Shown here piece after piece: positions 50,401 to 59,500 of a DNA stretch of 64,000 nt (position 1 is the stretch's first letter; each line of letters opens with the position of its first letter). This stretch comes from Chloroflexota bacterium. Lineage in GTDB: Bacteria > Chloroflexota > Anaerolineae > Aggregatilineales > Phototrophicaceae. The stretch is from the NCBI GenBank assembly GCA_020161935.1, contig JAIUNI010000009.1, positions 1-64,000 of the forward strand, written 5' to 3'. Made by a program: the position numbers and the translations under genes. The notes below the pieces were generated by a model. The model was not told where the DNA came from. It saw nothing but the letters and a program-made list of their open reading frames with translations, and did no database searches.

Positions 50401-52264
50401 TCCCAGCAACGCCAAGCTGCAATTGCTCAAGGTTGACCTGACCATCGGTCATTACACTATCATCGGCGCTTCGGGTTGGGGCAAGAGCATCTTCCTGCGG
50501 ACGGTCATCACCAGCTTGGTAGCGAACCACGCGCCGGACGAACTGAACCTGTATATTCTCGACTTCGGCAGCCGTGCCTTGCAGGTGTTCGAGGATGTCA
50601 TGCACACGGGTGCGTATATTGTCGCCCACGAAAAAGAGCGCGTCGAACGTCTCATCCGCCTGCTCGAAGACATCAACGAATCGCGCAAGGAAATCATCAG
50701 TCAGGCGAACGTCGCCAACCTGCTCGAATACAACCACAAAGGCCCGCCCAAAGGCCGCACCGACCTGCCCGCCAAGCTGCCAGCGGTGGTGGTGGTCATC
50801 GACAACTTCGCCGAGTTCCGCAACTCGTACGAAGCCCAGTTTGAAATCTTTACCTCGCTCGTGCGTGAAGGCTTGTCCAACGGCATCTACTTCATCGTGT
50901 CCGGTGAACAGAGCAACGCGCTCGGTAAGCTGTTCAACCTGATCCCCGAACGCATCAGCCTCAAACTCTCGGATGACGGCGAGTACAGCACCATCGTCGG
51001 GCGTGGGGCGCGTCCGGTGGATGAAATCCCCGGTCGTGGTTTGCGCCGGATTGACCGTTCCCCGCTGGAACTGCAAGTCGCGCTGCCGTTGGGCTTCATC
51101 GACGACGAAGCCGCTAAGTCGGAAGCTGACCGCCTCATCGACTTCCTCGCTGTGCTGAAGAAAGCCGCGCAGGAACAGGGCTACCAGCGCCCACCGCAGA
51201 TCGAAATCCTCGAAAATTGGGCAGTCCTGCCGAACCTGCTCATCGAACACCGCGCCCACCAGAACGGCACACCCGTCAACGCCGCGCAGATCGTGTTGGG
51301 GCGTTCGGATAGTGACCTGTTCCCGGCGGTCGTGACGCTGGATGCCAAGCCGCACTTTATCGTCACCGGCCCACCGTCCTCCGGTAAGAGTACCGCCCTG
51401 CATACGTGGATACTCTCGCTCGCCGACCAATACTCACCGAAGGATGTGGCCTTCCTGCTGGTCGATTATCAAGGCGGCATTGGTGACTACGGCGGCTCGC
51501 ACAAGCTGGACGAACTGCCACACGCCATCATGCCCATGATTACCGAGCCGGGGCCGTTCGCCGAGATGGTCAAGCAGTTGGAGAACGAGTTCGTCTTCAC
51601 GCCCCCCGCTGATCGCCCATACCGCGAGGTGTTCGTCATCATCGATAACTACGATGACATCGACGAACTGGCCTCGCGTGCGGAAGGGGGCGACCCGCGC
51701 AAGCGCCTTGGTGATATGGCGCGGCGCGAGGGTAAACGCGGGTTGCACTATGTCGTCTGCGGGATGCGCGAAGGGCTGGCCTCCGGCGACGACCTGCTGC
51801 GCCCGATTGCGGCCAACCGCTACGGTCTCGCGATGGATGCCGAAACGGCGGAAAGCGCCCCCTTCTACGGCTCGGTGCCGCGCAGCTTTAGCCAGATGCA
51901 GCTCCCGCGTGGGCGTGGCTTCATCGTCACCCCCGGTAAAGTATCCCTGTTGCAGGTCGCCGTGCCGTACCCTGACCCGACGCGCAAGATCGAGGATATG
52001 GACGCATGGGTCGAGCGCATTGTTGACCGTGGGGAAGACCGCGCCCAATGGCTGCCGCTGGTCGAGCGACCGGATGATGCGACTGCTACCAACGGCACCA
52101 GCAGCGGCGCACATAAAGTCGTGTCGTTGAGCGATGCCCAGCGCACCACCTTATTACAAAAACTGGCCGAGAAGATGGGAACGGAAGCCGAAGTGCTGGC
52201 AAGCGCTTTCCCGGATGACGAATCCTTAATCAACACGGCGCAGTCTTACGAGATTACACTATAA
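47420..52264 (+). CDS. Type VII secretion ATPase, EccC/EssC-like, with biotinyl/lipoyl-like insertion
   Basis: 1614 residues. The N-terminus RPPRIQPELPQGVVDIPPPP resembles mycobacterial EccC; two membrane helices follow (about 38-90), then a domain with the EccC-like HSPSDLQMSVVG..WGWMYSLPHSQ. Residues about 314-392 are an extra beta-sandwich (APVDGTITEILVPIGRTFDAG..SPVAGRVQEFG..GTMLMRLEDF) like a biotinyl/lipoyl or HlyD-type hammerhead, without a modifiable MKM Lys. Three FtsK/SpoIIIE ATPase modules have Walker A at 651-658 (GSTGSGKS), 1016-1023 (GASGWGKS) and 1317-1324 (GPPSSGKS). Walker B is IIIDEF in the first but VVIDNF and VIIDNY in the others, so only module 1 keeps the catalytic Glu, as in EccC. 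It powers WXG100 export across the membrane. It heads an operon with the ubiquitin-FHA and kinase genes. Confidence 0.9.
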   Translation: MPNSPHYVDRPPRIQPELPQGVVDIPPPPKEDDNAQPIWQSLVPIITIIGYLLVSTSGQGSNLAFMLPMALTVVLSTGIQLYTGLTTIARRREKRESYARRLVEMRREMVASHIRQRTFYEYNYPEPNVVLNMKGDSQDNRGGARLWERRSGETDFAVTRLGKGVRPTTVEYKIGQRSENDENPQRADAERLAADSHFVSDVPITIRLYQPAREREEKKGKEAVNAEKGGIKAPKEVVRHTLGIAGDPKDTYEFIYSLLSHYAAFHSPSDLQMSVVGMKATASNWGWMYSLPHSQINPAKGQYRLYFEDCERIIAPVDGTITEILVPIGRTFDAGTVVARMRADSDGRTVDVVSPVAGRVQEFGRVLVESGGNPPLIDINQHVERGTMLMRLEDFSLTAQQVDEEVDPRKDLQRTFGKNRKREVAGVPRFWKEKVWVELDRRARRLRDKDENDRTEITLPFMLTIVDMLAARPELSDDKNPLKQSWLDDLESEAANSLLIGQGMDLGGAIIFLVPQRSKIPSGCQSVIELKRDAGGQLKFLYAEVGVNSTRYVGDADTVVDMAKLKQFTKALAEWEVRRSYGADMPRAVGLLPLYDTTTITGLTIPERWRESTDPKRAEWPKMPLGMLAGQEPRYLHFFADADGVHGMIAGSTGSGKSELLMTMILSLAIKYDPTMVNFVLVDFKGGAAFEPFKELPHVVDFVTNLRGNAVARMFAAIIAELNRRQQVNQDTDMKDIVRYKRAGLHLQRQDNYPHLFIIIDEFAEMISNNAEYKAQLDSITRLGRALGVSLILAAQRPTGVTDQMRANIKFRIALRVETRDESSELLRLPDAAYLPSIPGRGYLQVGSESLENIQVGYTGETYLRDDYDPLERYENRAIIWEADLGKEEDEPTYDVMVRRMARWATERYGENPPWRKPWPDPLPTYLSLDQPAGIEVDYLRDEDQDYIRAELLPDQPFVLTPSIPQWLNGDIEKWKPVDWENRAMRAVVGLIDDPSNAKLQLLKVDLTIGHYTIIGASGWGKSIFLRTVITSLVANHAPDELNLYILDFGSRALQVFEDVMHTGAYIVAHEKERVERLIRLLEDINESRKEIISQANVANLLEYNHKGPPKGRTDLPAKLPAVVVVIDNFAEFRNSYEAQFEIFTSLVREGLSNGIYFIVSGEQSNALGKLFNLIPERISLKLSDDGEYSTIVGRGARPVDEIPGRGLRRIDRSPLELQVALPLGFIDDEAAKSEADRLIDFLAVLKKAAQEQGYQRPPQIEILENWAVLPNLLIEHRAHQNGTPVNAAQIVLGRSDSDLFPAVVTLDAKPHFIVTGPPSSGKSTALHTWILSLADQYSPKDVAFLLVDYQGGIGDYGGSHKLDELPHAIMPMITEPGPFAEMVKQLENEFVFTPPADRPYREVFVIIDNYDDIDELASRAEGGDPRKRLGDMARREGKRGLHYVVCGMREGLASGDDLLRPIAANRYGLAMDAETAESAPFYGSVPRSFSQMQLPRGRGFIVTPGKVSLLQVAVPYPDPTRKIEDMDAWVERIVDRGEDRAQWLPLVERPDDATATNGTSSGAHKVVSLSDAQRTTLLQKLAEKMGTEAEVLASAFPDDESLINTAQSYEITL

Positions 52265-52276
52265 GGGTGATGACCG

Positions 52277-52897
52277 ATGGCGATGCAAGACCGTTACAAC
52301 GTACTGCGTGAAAAGCTCGCGGCGACGCACCTGCCCCTGACGATTGAGGCACAGGGCGAACCGCACCGTGTCCTGCTTTCCAAGAACCTGACCATTCGCG
52401 AACTGCGCGAGGAAGTGGTCAACAAGTTCGTGCAGGAGTCCGGTAAAAAGAGTGACTTCATGCTGGTGGTCAACCAGAAGCCGCTGGCGCTGAGTAAACG
52501 CATCAGCACCCTCGGCGCGGATACGCTGGTGCGCCTGGAACGGGTCGATAAAACGCAAAAGGTTGAGGAGCAGGTGTTCCTGTCGTTTGACGAGAACACG
52601 CGCTTCCCGATTATCAAGCTGCCCGCCATCATCGGTCGCTCGAAGCAGGGCGATACCGCTTTGAGCATCAACGTCAACGACCTACCGGATGGGCTGACCG
52701 TTTCGCGACGGCACGCGGAACTCAGCCGGCAGGGGGAAACCTTCATCATCCGTAACATCGCCGACAACCCGCAGGACAAGCCGATCTTCGTGAACGAGGC
52801 GATTGTCGCGGCGGCGGATGTGCCGAAGGAAGTCGAGGACGGTACCGAAATTCGCTTGGGTAAAATAACGCTGACACTGCATATCACCAAAACGTAA
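52277..52897 (+). CDS. YukD/EsaB-like ubiquitin-fold protein fused to an FHA domain
   Basis: 206 residues. Residues about 17-92 show the beta-grasp pattern of YukD/EsaB (LPLTIEAQGEPHRVLLSKNLTIRELREEVVNKF ... DFMLVVNQKPLALSKRISTLGADTLVRLERV). Residues about 112-203 form an FHA domain: KLPAIIGRSKQGD, LTVSRRHAELSRQ and KPIFVNEAIV, with the phosphothreonine-contact Arg, Ser-Arg-Arg-His and Asn in place. In known systems YukD/EsaB is a stand-alone small subunit, and EccD has the same fold at its N-terminus. The gene is 12 nt after the EccC-like gene and 9 nt before the kinase gene, so it is probably the phospho-regulated adaptor on the motor. Confidence 0.85.
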   Translation: MAMQDRYNVLREKLAATHLPLTIEAQGEPHRVLLSKNLTIRELREEVVNKFVQESGKKSDFMLVVNQKPLALSKRISTLGADTLVRLERVDKTQKVEEQVFLSFDENTRFPIIKLPAIIGRSKQGDTALSINVNDLPDGLTVSRRHAELSRQGETFIIRNIADNPQDKPIFVNEAIVAAADVPKEVEDGTEIRLGKITLTLHITKT

Positions 52898-52906
52898 TAG
52901 GGCAAC

Positions 52907-55180
52907 ATGGCTGACTCACAATTGGATACGCGCCTGAAAGAACTCGCTGGTGTAACGCTGCCGAAGGGCAATTACACCCTGTTGGAATTGATCGCATCCA
53001 GCAATATGTCGGTGGTTTATCAGGCGCAGGATAACGCCTCCAAGCGAACAGTCGCCGTGAAAATCCTTGCTGATGATAAATACCTGTGGCGCTTCAAAGC
53101 CGAGGCCGAACTCGGCTACCTGCTGAACATCGCCAACGTCGCCAGCACCATCCGCGCCGAGATGGACGGCGAAGAACTGCCCAACGGCCTCAAGGTCAAG
53201 TATCTGGTGATGAAGTGGATTTCCGGCAAGTCGTTGGGCGATGTCATCCGCGACAACCGCATGTACCCGCTTTCCACGCCCAAGCTGCTGGACTTTACCG
53301 TCAGCCTCCTGCAAAAAGTTACCCCCGCGCTGGAACGCATCCATGCGGCGAATATCGTCCACCGCGACATCAAACCCAACAACATCCGCTTTAATAACGA
53401 CGCGATTGACCACGAAGAACCCTACCTGCTGGACTTCGGCATCGCCAAGTGGGTGCAGCCGCAGAAGGACGACGCAGCCCCCACCAACGACGCGGAAAAG
53501 ACCCGCGTTTGGGAAGCACCGGGGACGCACAAGTACATGCCGCCGGAACAGTGGGACGGCGAGGCCATCCCCCGCAGCGACGAGTACGCACTGGCGCTGA
53601 TGGTCTATGAACTGCTCTCGGACGGTTACTCGCCGTTTGAAAATAGGATCGCGAATACCCCTTCGCCGACCGGCAGCTCGACCGGAACCGAAGGCCGCCG
53701 ACGCTTCGATTGGGAGCGCGTCCACCGTGACAGCCAACCGACTCCCATTCAGGAGTATCGACCGGACGTTCCCCAAGCCGTGTGGCAGGTACTCCTGCGG
53801 GCGCTGAACAAGAACCATCTGATGCGCTACCCGACCGTGAGCAAGTTCACCGAAGCCTTCATCAAGGCCGTGAATGAACCGAACGCGCCGGTTGCAGCCG
53901 CGCCGGAAATGCAGCGCACGTTACGGCAAGACCTGCGCGAGCTAACACCGCCCGCTGCTCCCGCACCCAAACCGCCCGCGCCGCCCCCGGCTGCCCAACC
54001 TGCGGCTGAGGCGTTCGATATGCAGCCGACGGTGCGGATGACCATTCCGCCCAAAACGGTACAGCAGCCCACCGATGAAGTGCTGCGACAGGCGGCAGCC
54101 GCAGCCGGGGCCGCCAAGCAGCAGGATAACCGCACACCCATTCCACCGATGCAGCGGGCGGTCGTGCCGCCGGAACCCGCGCCGCGTGGGCGGTCGATGG
54201 GGACGTTTGCGGTCATCGGCGTGGTGGTTGTGGTGCTGATTATCGGGGCGGTGGTGGTGCTGCCGAGTATGAATGCACCCGCCGCGCCAACCGCTACCGC
54301 GACCGATATGTACGCCGCGCTGGCCGGGACGCTGACACCTTCCGCGCCGGTGGGCGAAGTGACCGAAGCAGCAGCGACCACGACCGAACCCACAGAAGAC
54401 GTGGCAACGGACGAACCAACCGATGAGCCGCCGACCGCGACCGATGAACCGACTGAGATACCCGCGACGGCGACCGATGAGCCGACCAACGTTCCCCCAA
54501 CCGCGACCGACGAGCCAACCGAAGTGGTTGCGGTGGTGAATACCGACAGGCCCACGGATGAGCCGACTGACGTACCGCCGACGGCAACCGATGTGCCACC
54601 GACCGCGACCAAAACGGTGACGCGGACACCGACCACCGCAGCCTCGAATACGCCAACGGTGACAGCCACCAAAACCGCGACTGTGACCCCGCGACCGAGC
54701 GCCACGGCGACGCGGACACCCACGGCAACGGTTACTGCCAGCCCGACGGCCACCGCGACCTACACGCCAACCACAACGCCGACCTTTACGCCTAGCCCGA
54801 CGGCTACGGCGACGGTCACACCTTCCCCGACCGCGACCTTTACGCCAACCGCTTTACCGTTCGACGCGCTGGCGTTGCTGACAGGGATGCGCGACGCGGG
54901 GCGGCGGGCGAACCAGTTCAACTGCGTGGCCTACATCGCGGCCTACGACGGCTTACAGCAGGGAATTACGGATGCGCCGGAGGACGCGGCGGTAACGATT
55001 GTGGAGCCGCTGCTGGCGGATGACAACGACCCCGTAACCGTGCTGTACGACTTCTGCAAGCTGCCCGCCAACGAGACACAAGAACGAGTACTGCTGCGGT
55101 CAAATCTGGCGAACAACCAGTACCGCCTGTGGGGCAGCCTCATGAGCGACGCAATCGCCGATGTAAGGGCTTTGGAATAG
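52907..55180 (+). CDS. Transmembrane Ser/Thr protein kinase
   Basis: 757 residues. Kinase domain (about 22-320): strand-3 Lys52 (VAVKIL), catalytic loop VHRDIKPNN (Asp154), metal-binding DFG (176-178), and activation-segment end APGTHKYMPPEQW. All catalytic residues are present, so it should be active, unlike the pseudokinase in the same locus. An insertion after SPFENRI carries Ser/Thr-rich sequence. A membrane helix lies at about 431-453, followed by a Pro/Thr tract of about 190 residues and a small outer domain (about 650-757: MRDAGRRANQFNCVAYIAAYDGLQQGI..). There are no PASTA repeats. It likely phosphorylates Thr residues read by the FHA domains of this locus, opposed by the PP2C enzyme. 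Last gene of the EccC-like operon. Confidence 0.88.
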   Translation: MADSQLDTRLKELAGVTLPKGNYTLLELIASSNMSVVYQAQDNASKRTVAVKILADDKYLWRFKAEAELGYLLNIANVASTIRAEMDGEELPNGLKVKYLVMKWISGKSLGDVIRDNRMYPLSTPKLLDFTVSLLQKVTPALERIHAANIVHRDIKPNNIRFNNDAIDHEEPYLLDFGIAKWVQPQKDDAAPTNDAEKTRVWEAPGTHKYMPPEQWDGEAIPRSDEYALALMVYELLSDGYSPFENRIANTPSPTGSSTGTEGRRRFDWERVHRDSQPTPIQEYRPDVPQAVWQVLLRALNKNHLMRYPTVSKFTEAFIKAVNEPNAPVAAAPEMQRTLRQDLRELTPPAAPAPKPPAPPPAAQPAAEAFDMQPTVRMTIPPKTVQQPTDEVLRQAAAAAGAAKQQDNRTPIPPMQRAVVPPEPAPRGRSMGTFAVIGVVVVVLIIGAVVVLPSMNAPAAPTATATDMYAALAGTLTPSAPVGEVTEAAATTTEPTEDVATDEPTDEPPTATDEPTEIPATATDEPTNVPPTATDEPTEVVAVVNTDRPTDEPTDVPPTATDVPPTATKTVTRTPTTAASNTPTVTATKTATVTPRPSATATRTPTATVTASPTATATYTPTTTPTFTPSPTATATVTPSPTATFTPTALPFDALALLTGMRDAGRRANQFNCVAYIAAYDGLQQGITDAPEDAAVTIVEPLLADDNDPVTVLYDFCKLPANETQERVLLRSNLANNQYRLWGSLMSDAIADVRALE

Positions 55181-56519
55181 TTGAAGGTTACCAAAAAAGA
55201 TTAACCGCCAAGTCGCCAAGAACGCCAAGGAATACAGAGGACGAGGCTAATAGCGGTTTTGATCTGACCTAAAAGCTGCTTCATTCGGAAAGTTCGTCAA
55301 ATTCTGCAAATTTAGAAACTGGGTTTCCGCAGTTTCTGAAGTTTCCCCTTAAATGTTATAAAAATTGCAGTTGTTACAACATTTGCAACTCCGATTCTCA
55401 TTATTCTCAACATTTGACCGAGCAATGATGCTGTTGATGCTGTTGATGCTGTTGTTACAAAGGTTCTCTGTCCTAAATGTCGTCAGTGTCGTCAGTGTCG
55501 GAAATGTCAGTGGGCGACAAAAAAGCCGATTTTTTGTGGCGGCATTGGCGGCGGCGGCGGCAGTATACCGCCAGTGATGGAATCCCTTCAAAAGCACAAT
55601 AAGCGGCAAAAGGTAGTCTATAGTCGATAGTCAACAGGTGACAGTCCAATGCAAGTCATCAGCTATCAGTCGCCGGTCTCCAGCTAAAGGCAAATGCGAG
55701 TGCCAAACGGATGTGGTTGTTAAGATGCGGCGGAGAACCCCCTCCGTCGCTGGCGCGACACCGATCTGCTACCTTGCGGCAAGCTCAGTCGCTGATCGCC
55801 CGCAAGCGAGGGAGGCTTCAGTCAAGACGGAAACTTGTGTGGTCGCTCCTATGAACAGGATAGCAGCTATCTTGCGTAAAAGGGTGAACATTTGTCAGAA
55901 CATTTGGTCACTTTTTGGCGTTGTTGGCGCTAACTTTTTGAGGGAGTGGAAGTGTTAAGATGGTAGGTAAATGGTTAGTAAATGGTTTGTGGCACAAACC
56001 GGATTCAAACGTAAGTGATAATAGTTTGAAGTTACAAGTGGCAAGTTTCAAGTTCAATGCAGTAGGTCGTCAGCTATCAGTCGCCAGTCTCCAGCTAAAG
56101 GCAAAGGCGGGGGAATACGAGTCGATACAACGACAAGAACAGCGATAACCTCATCAACTGGTTTAGCTGGCTATTCCGCGTTGCTTATTGATGAGGCGTA
56201 TAATAACTTCCATGTAGAAACAGCCCTATAAGGCCGACGATAGGTATCAATGATGACAAACCAAAACGAACGCGCGGGGCAGATCAGCACGGTCGCAAGC
56301 TCCCTCCGCTGATAGCCGAAGTATCAGGGAGGGGAGAAGGCGAGTGTGGGAAATCGATATAAAAATAAACCGCCAAGTCGCCAAGTACGCCAAGTTTAAT
56401 ACAGAGATCGTTGTATATTCCTCGGAAATGGGAATTACCCCACCCCCAGCCCACATCAGCACGGTCGCAAGCTCCCTCCGCTGATAGCCGAAGTATCAGG
56501 GAGGGGAGACATGCGGGGA
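55181..56519. repeat. Gene-free repeat patch between secretion locus and RHS gene
   Basis: No coding region is supported. In order: CCGCCAAGTCGCCAAGAACG repeat (about 55205), a block at 55283-55385 that is the inverted relative of 14567-14683, three copies of ATGCTGTTG (about 55429-55455), two GTCGTCAGT units (about 55480), a short GGC repeat (about 55548-55560), direct copies of TCAGCTATCAGTCGCC..GTCTCCAGCT (about 55659 and 56073), and two copies of the module CAGCACGGTCGCAAGCTCCC (56286 and 56458). Confidence 0.7.
56283..56510. repeat. Two direct copies of a ~52-bp repeat module
   Basis: ATCAGCACGGTCGCAAGCTC through AGTATCAGGGAGGGGAG occurs at about 56284-56335 and 56456-56508, practically identical. 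Each copy contains ATCAGC..GCTGAT inverted ends. The module is a relative of the interior of MITE-like copy C (14225-14275, opposite orientation). A GCCAAGTCGCCAAGTACGCC repeat sits between them. Confidence 0.65.
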
Positions 56520-59500
56520 TTAGTTTGCGCCAAGCCCCAGCGGGAACTGGGGCAGGTGCGGGAGTTCGGGCAGCGGGATGCCAGCGCCTTCAACCTCCGC
56601 CAGCGCATCCGTGAACCACTCGTGCTTCCACGCGGCGGTATCGGTGGGCGGCAGTTCCGGTAAGGCGGGCAGCGACTGTGCCAGCCAACGGTTGACCCAA
56701 TCCATCCCGCGAAGGGTGGTCAGGTCATCTATCGATTGTGTGAGCGCCAGTACATCCCCTGCTTGACTGAAGTCTTGCAAAGCGCGGGGTAAGCGTTCCA
56801 ACACGGCTGCGGGTGTGTTCGCGAGCGAGAAATCGGGCGTGACGGATTGCCAGCTATCGGTGAGCGTGACCTGCGGTGCTTGCCACGCCTGATTAAAGTA
56901 AGTGGTTAAGCGCTGCGGGACGATACCCGTGCGCCCGACCAACCCGGCTAACTGCTGCTGTGGGGTTTGGGGTACGGTTGGTTGCCACGCACCATTGCCG
57001 AAGATTCCATTTTGCAGATCAGCGACGGCTGCCGCGCCCCAACCGCCTTGACCGGGGGCGTTATCCGCCAGCAAGCGGAGCGCACCGGTCGCGGGGTCGA
57101 ACTGCGGCCCCGGTAAGTTGTACGCTTGTGCCAGCCACACGGGCAGGTTGAGCAAGTCGGTCATGGCTGCGGTTTGTGCCTGTTCCGGTTTGGGCAAAGC
57201 GGCGGCTAACGGATCGACCAGCGTACCCAACGGCGAGGGTGCGTACTGCCCCGTGATGGCGGCGGCATTGAGGTTGGTGAGATGGCCTTCTACCGCGCTG
57301 GCGGCGGAGAGGTGCGCCAAGCCTTCGAGATACGGCACATCGGCGTTGCGGAGGGGCGGTGTGCTGCGGCTGGCGGCGAAGTCGTACACGCTGCCGTGGG
57401 CATCCGCACCGAGCGGGTCACGCTGTAAGTAGCGAGCCAGCGCGGGCGAGTAGGCACGTCCCCCGCCGAAGTACAGGTTGGTCTGCGTATCCCACACCAT
57501 GCCGTTGAGGGCAGGCATGAAGTTCGGAATGCTCGCGTCCGGCGCGGCAGCCAGCAGGGCGCAGGGTTCAGCGGCTGATGGCGCGTCTAACGCCAGATAG
57601 CGACCGAAGGGGTCGAACACCCACATCGGGCGCACGTCGTCGGCGGTTTCGGCGGTGCCATAAGGCCGCTGCCCAAGCACCTGACGGTCGCCGCTGCTGA
57701 TGAAGGGCGAGAGGCTTTCACCGCTGGCGCTAAAGAGCAGGGTGCCATCGGCGGTTTGGGCATAGAAGCGCGGTTCGCCGTTTTCGATAACCATCAAGGG
57801 CGTGGTGGCATCGCCCACGTAAACCAGTTTTGTCGCCCCCGCCGCGATTAAGCGCCCGTAGGCATCGTAGCGGTAGGTGGTGGTTTGATCGCCGCTGGTG
57901 ACACCCGTGAGTTGGTTGGCGCTGTCGTAGGCGTAAGTAGTGCAGACTTCGCCGCCTGTTGGGGTGACGGAAACGAGGCTGCCACGCTCGTCGTAAGCGT
58001 AGGTATAGCGTGCCTGTATGACGGGAGTGGGGGCATCCTGCGCGGCGGTGATGTTCATTAGGCTGAACACCAGCGCCAGCGCGACCACCCCATTCAACAG
58101 CCGCCGTGACCCGTAACGCCGCAGCCCGACCGCACCGCCCGAACCGAGCAGCAGGAAGATCACCACGCCGCTGACGGCTTGTTCCGGCGCGGCTTCGCTG
58201 ATGCTGACATCGGTAGCGACCAGCAGGTTACGCGCGGCGGTGTCGTAGCGGTAGTTGAGGACGGCCTGTGTGCCGCCTTCGTACTGGCGTGTTTCGCGGA
58301 TGAGCTGCCCGAAGTCGTTATAAACGTAGGTGGCTTGATAGAGCAGGCGGCTGCCTTCGGACTCGCTGACGCGCATGGTGAGCAGCCGGTCGTTCTGGTC
58401 GTAACCTCGGACGGTGATGGTTCCGCCCGTGACCGTGCCGTTGAAGTACCCCCCGCTGGCGCTGCCGCCGGTGATGACCTGCCGCTGGAGCAAGCCACCC
58501 GCGCTGTGGACGGTATCGAGCGTCAGGCCGAGGTCGAAGTCCTGCGTCTGGTGGTTGAGGTAGATATTCTCGCCGCGACGGTTAGCACGGAAGTCGGTGA
58601 TGTAGCCATCGCCCCACAGGAGACTGAAGGAGGTGAGGCCGTTCGGTTCCTGCCCGATGTACTGGATTTGCAGGGCGGGGGTGGCTTCATCGGGATTACC
58701 GGGTTTGTAGTCAACGGTTTCGAGCAAGCCGCTGCCACCGAGGGCGAAGCGCAGAGTCGCGCCGCTGATGTCGTCGCGGAGGGTGTAGCCCCCATCGGCG
58801 GCGTAGCTGATGCTCAGGCTCTGGTCGCCGATTTCGAGGATGGCAGGGCGGCCTTTCTTGTCGTAGGTGATGGTCAGGCCGTTCGCGCCGGAGATGCTGC
58901 CGAGCGCGGCGGGGTTGGTGTAGGCGAACCCGGTTTCACCGGAGGTCTTGAGCAAACCGAAGGCATCGTAGGTCAGCGGTTGACCGTTGGCTTCGGTCGG
59001 TGCGCCGCCACCCGCCGCGCCGTACGCCCATGTGAACTGACCGGTGCTGCCGACGAGTGGGAAGCTCTCGCCCAGCCGCCGCCCCAAGCCGTCGTAAGTG
59101 TAGGTCGAAACCACGCCACCGGCTGCCGCGCATCCGGCATAGTCGAGACGGTCGAGGCTGCGCGATTGGCAGATCCCCGCTACGTTATCCAGCGTGTAGG
59201 TGAAAAGCAGGTCGATACCGGCAGGGCTGGTGATGCGGCTGACGCGGTTCAAGCCATCATAGCTGTAGGTGTAGGTTTTGCCGTCGGGGTTCTGGTAGCT
59301 GACCAGATTACCCGCCGCGTCGTAGGTGAAGGACTCGGCGTTTTGCTCCGCGTCGATGGTGCGGATGGGCTGACCGAGGGTGTCGTACAGGAAGCGGGTC
59401 GTGCCAAGCCACACATCCGGCGAGGTTTCGTCCTCACAGGCGGCGGGTGAGAATTGGTCGATCTGGTCGAGTTCGGCGCTGGTGACATCGGCGAAGGGCG

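Noticed and set aside
49949..51430. Minus-strand open frame of 493 codons inside the EccC-like gene
   Set aside because: Antisense artefact of GC-rich codon use; the plus-strand frame has Walker motifs throughout.
53827..54753. Minus-strand Val/Ser/Gly-rich frame across the kinase linker (also 43287-43763 in the phosphatase)
   Set aside because: It is the mirror of Pro/Thr codon repeats on the plus strand and has no independent start signal.
55426..55560. Possible small Leu-rich peptide gene (three ATGCTGTTG copies)
   Set aside because: The frame consists only of the tandem repeat, with no ribosome-binding site, inside a repeat patch.
58179..59450. Plus-strand frame of 423 codons opposite the RHS gene
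   Set aside because: Shadow of YD repeats in GC-rich DNA; no recognisable domain.
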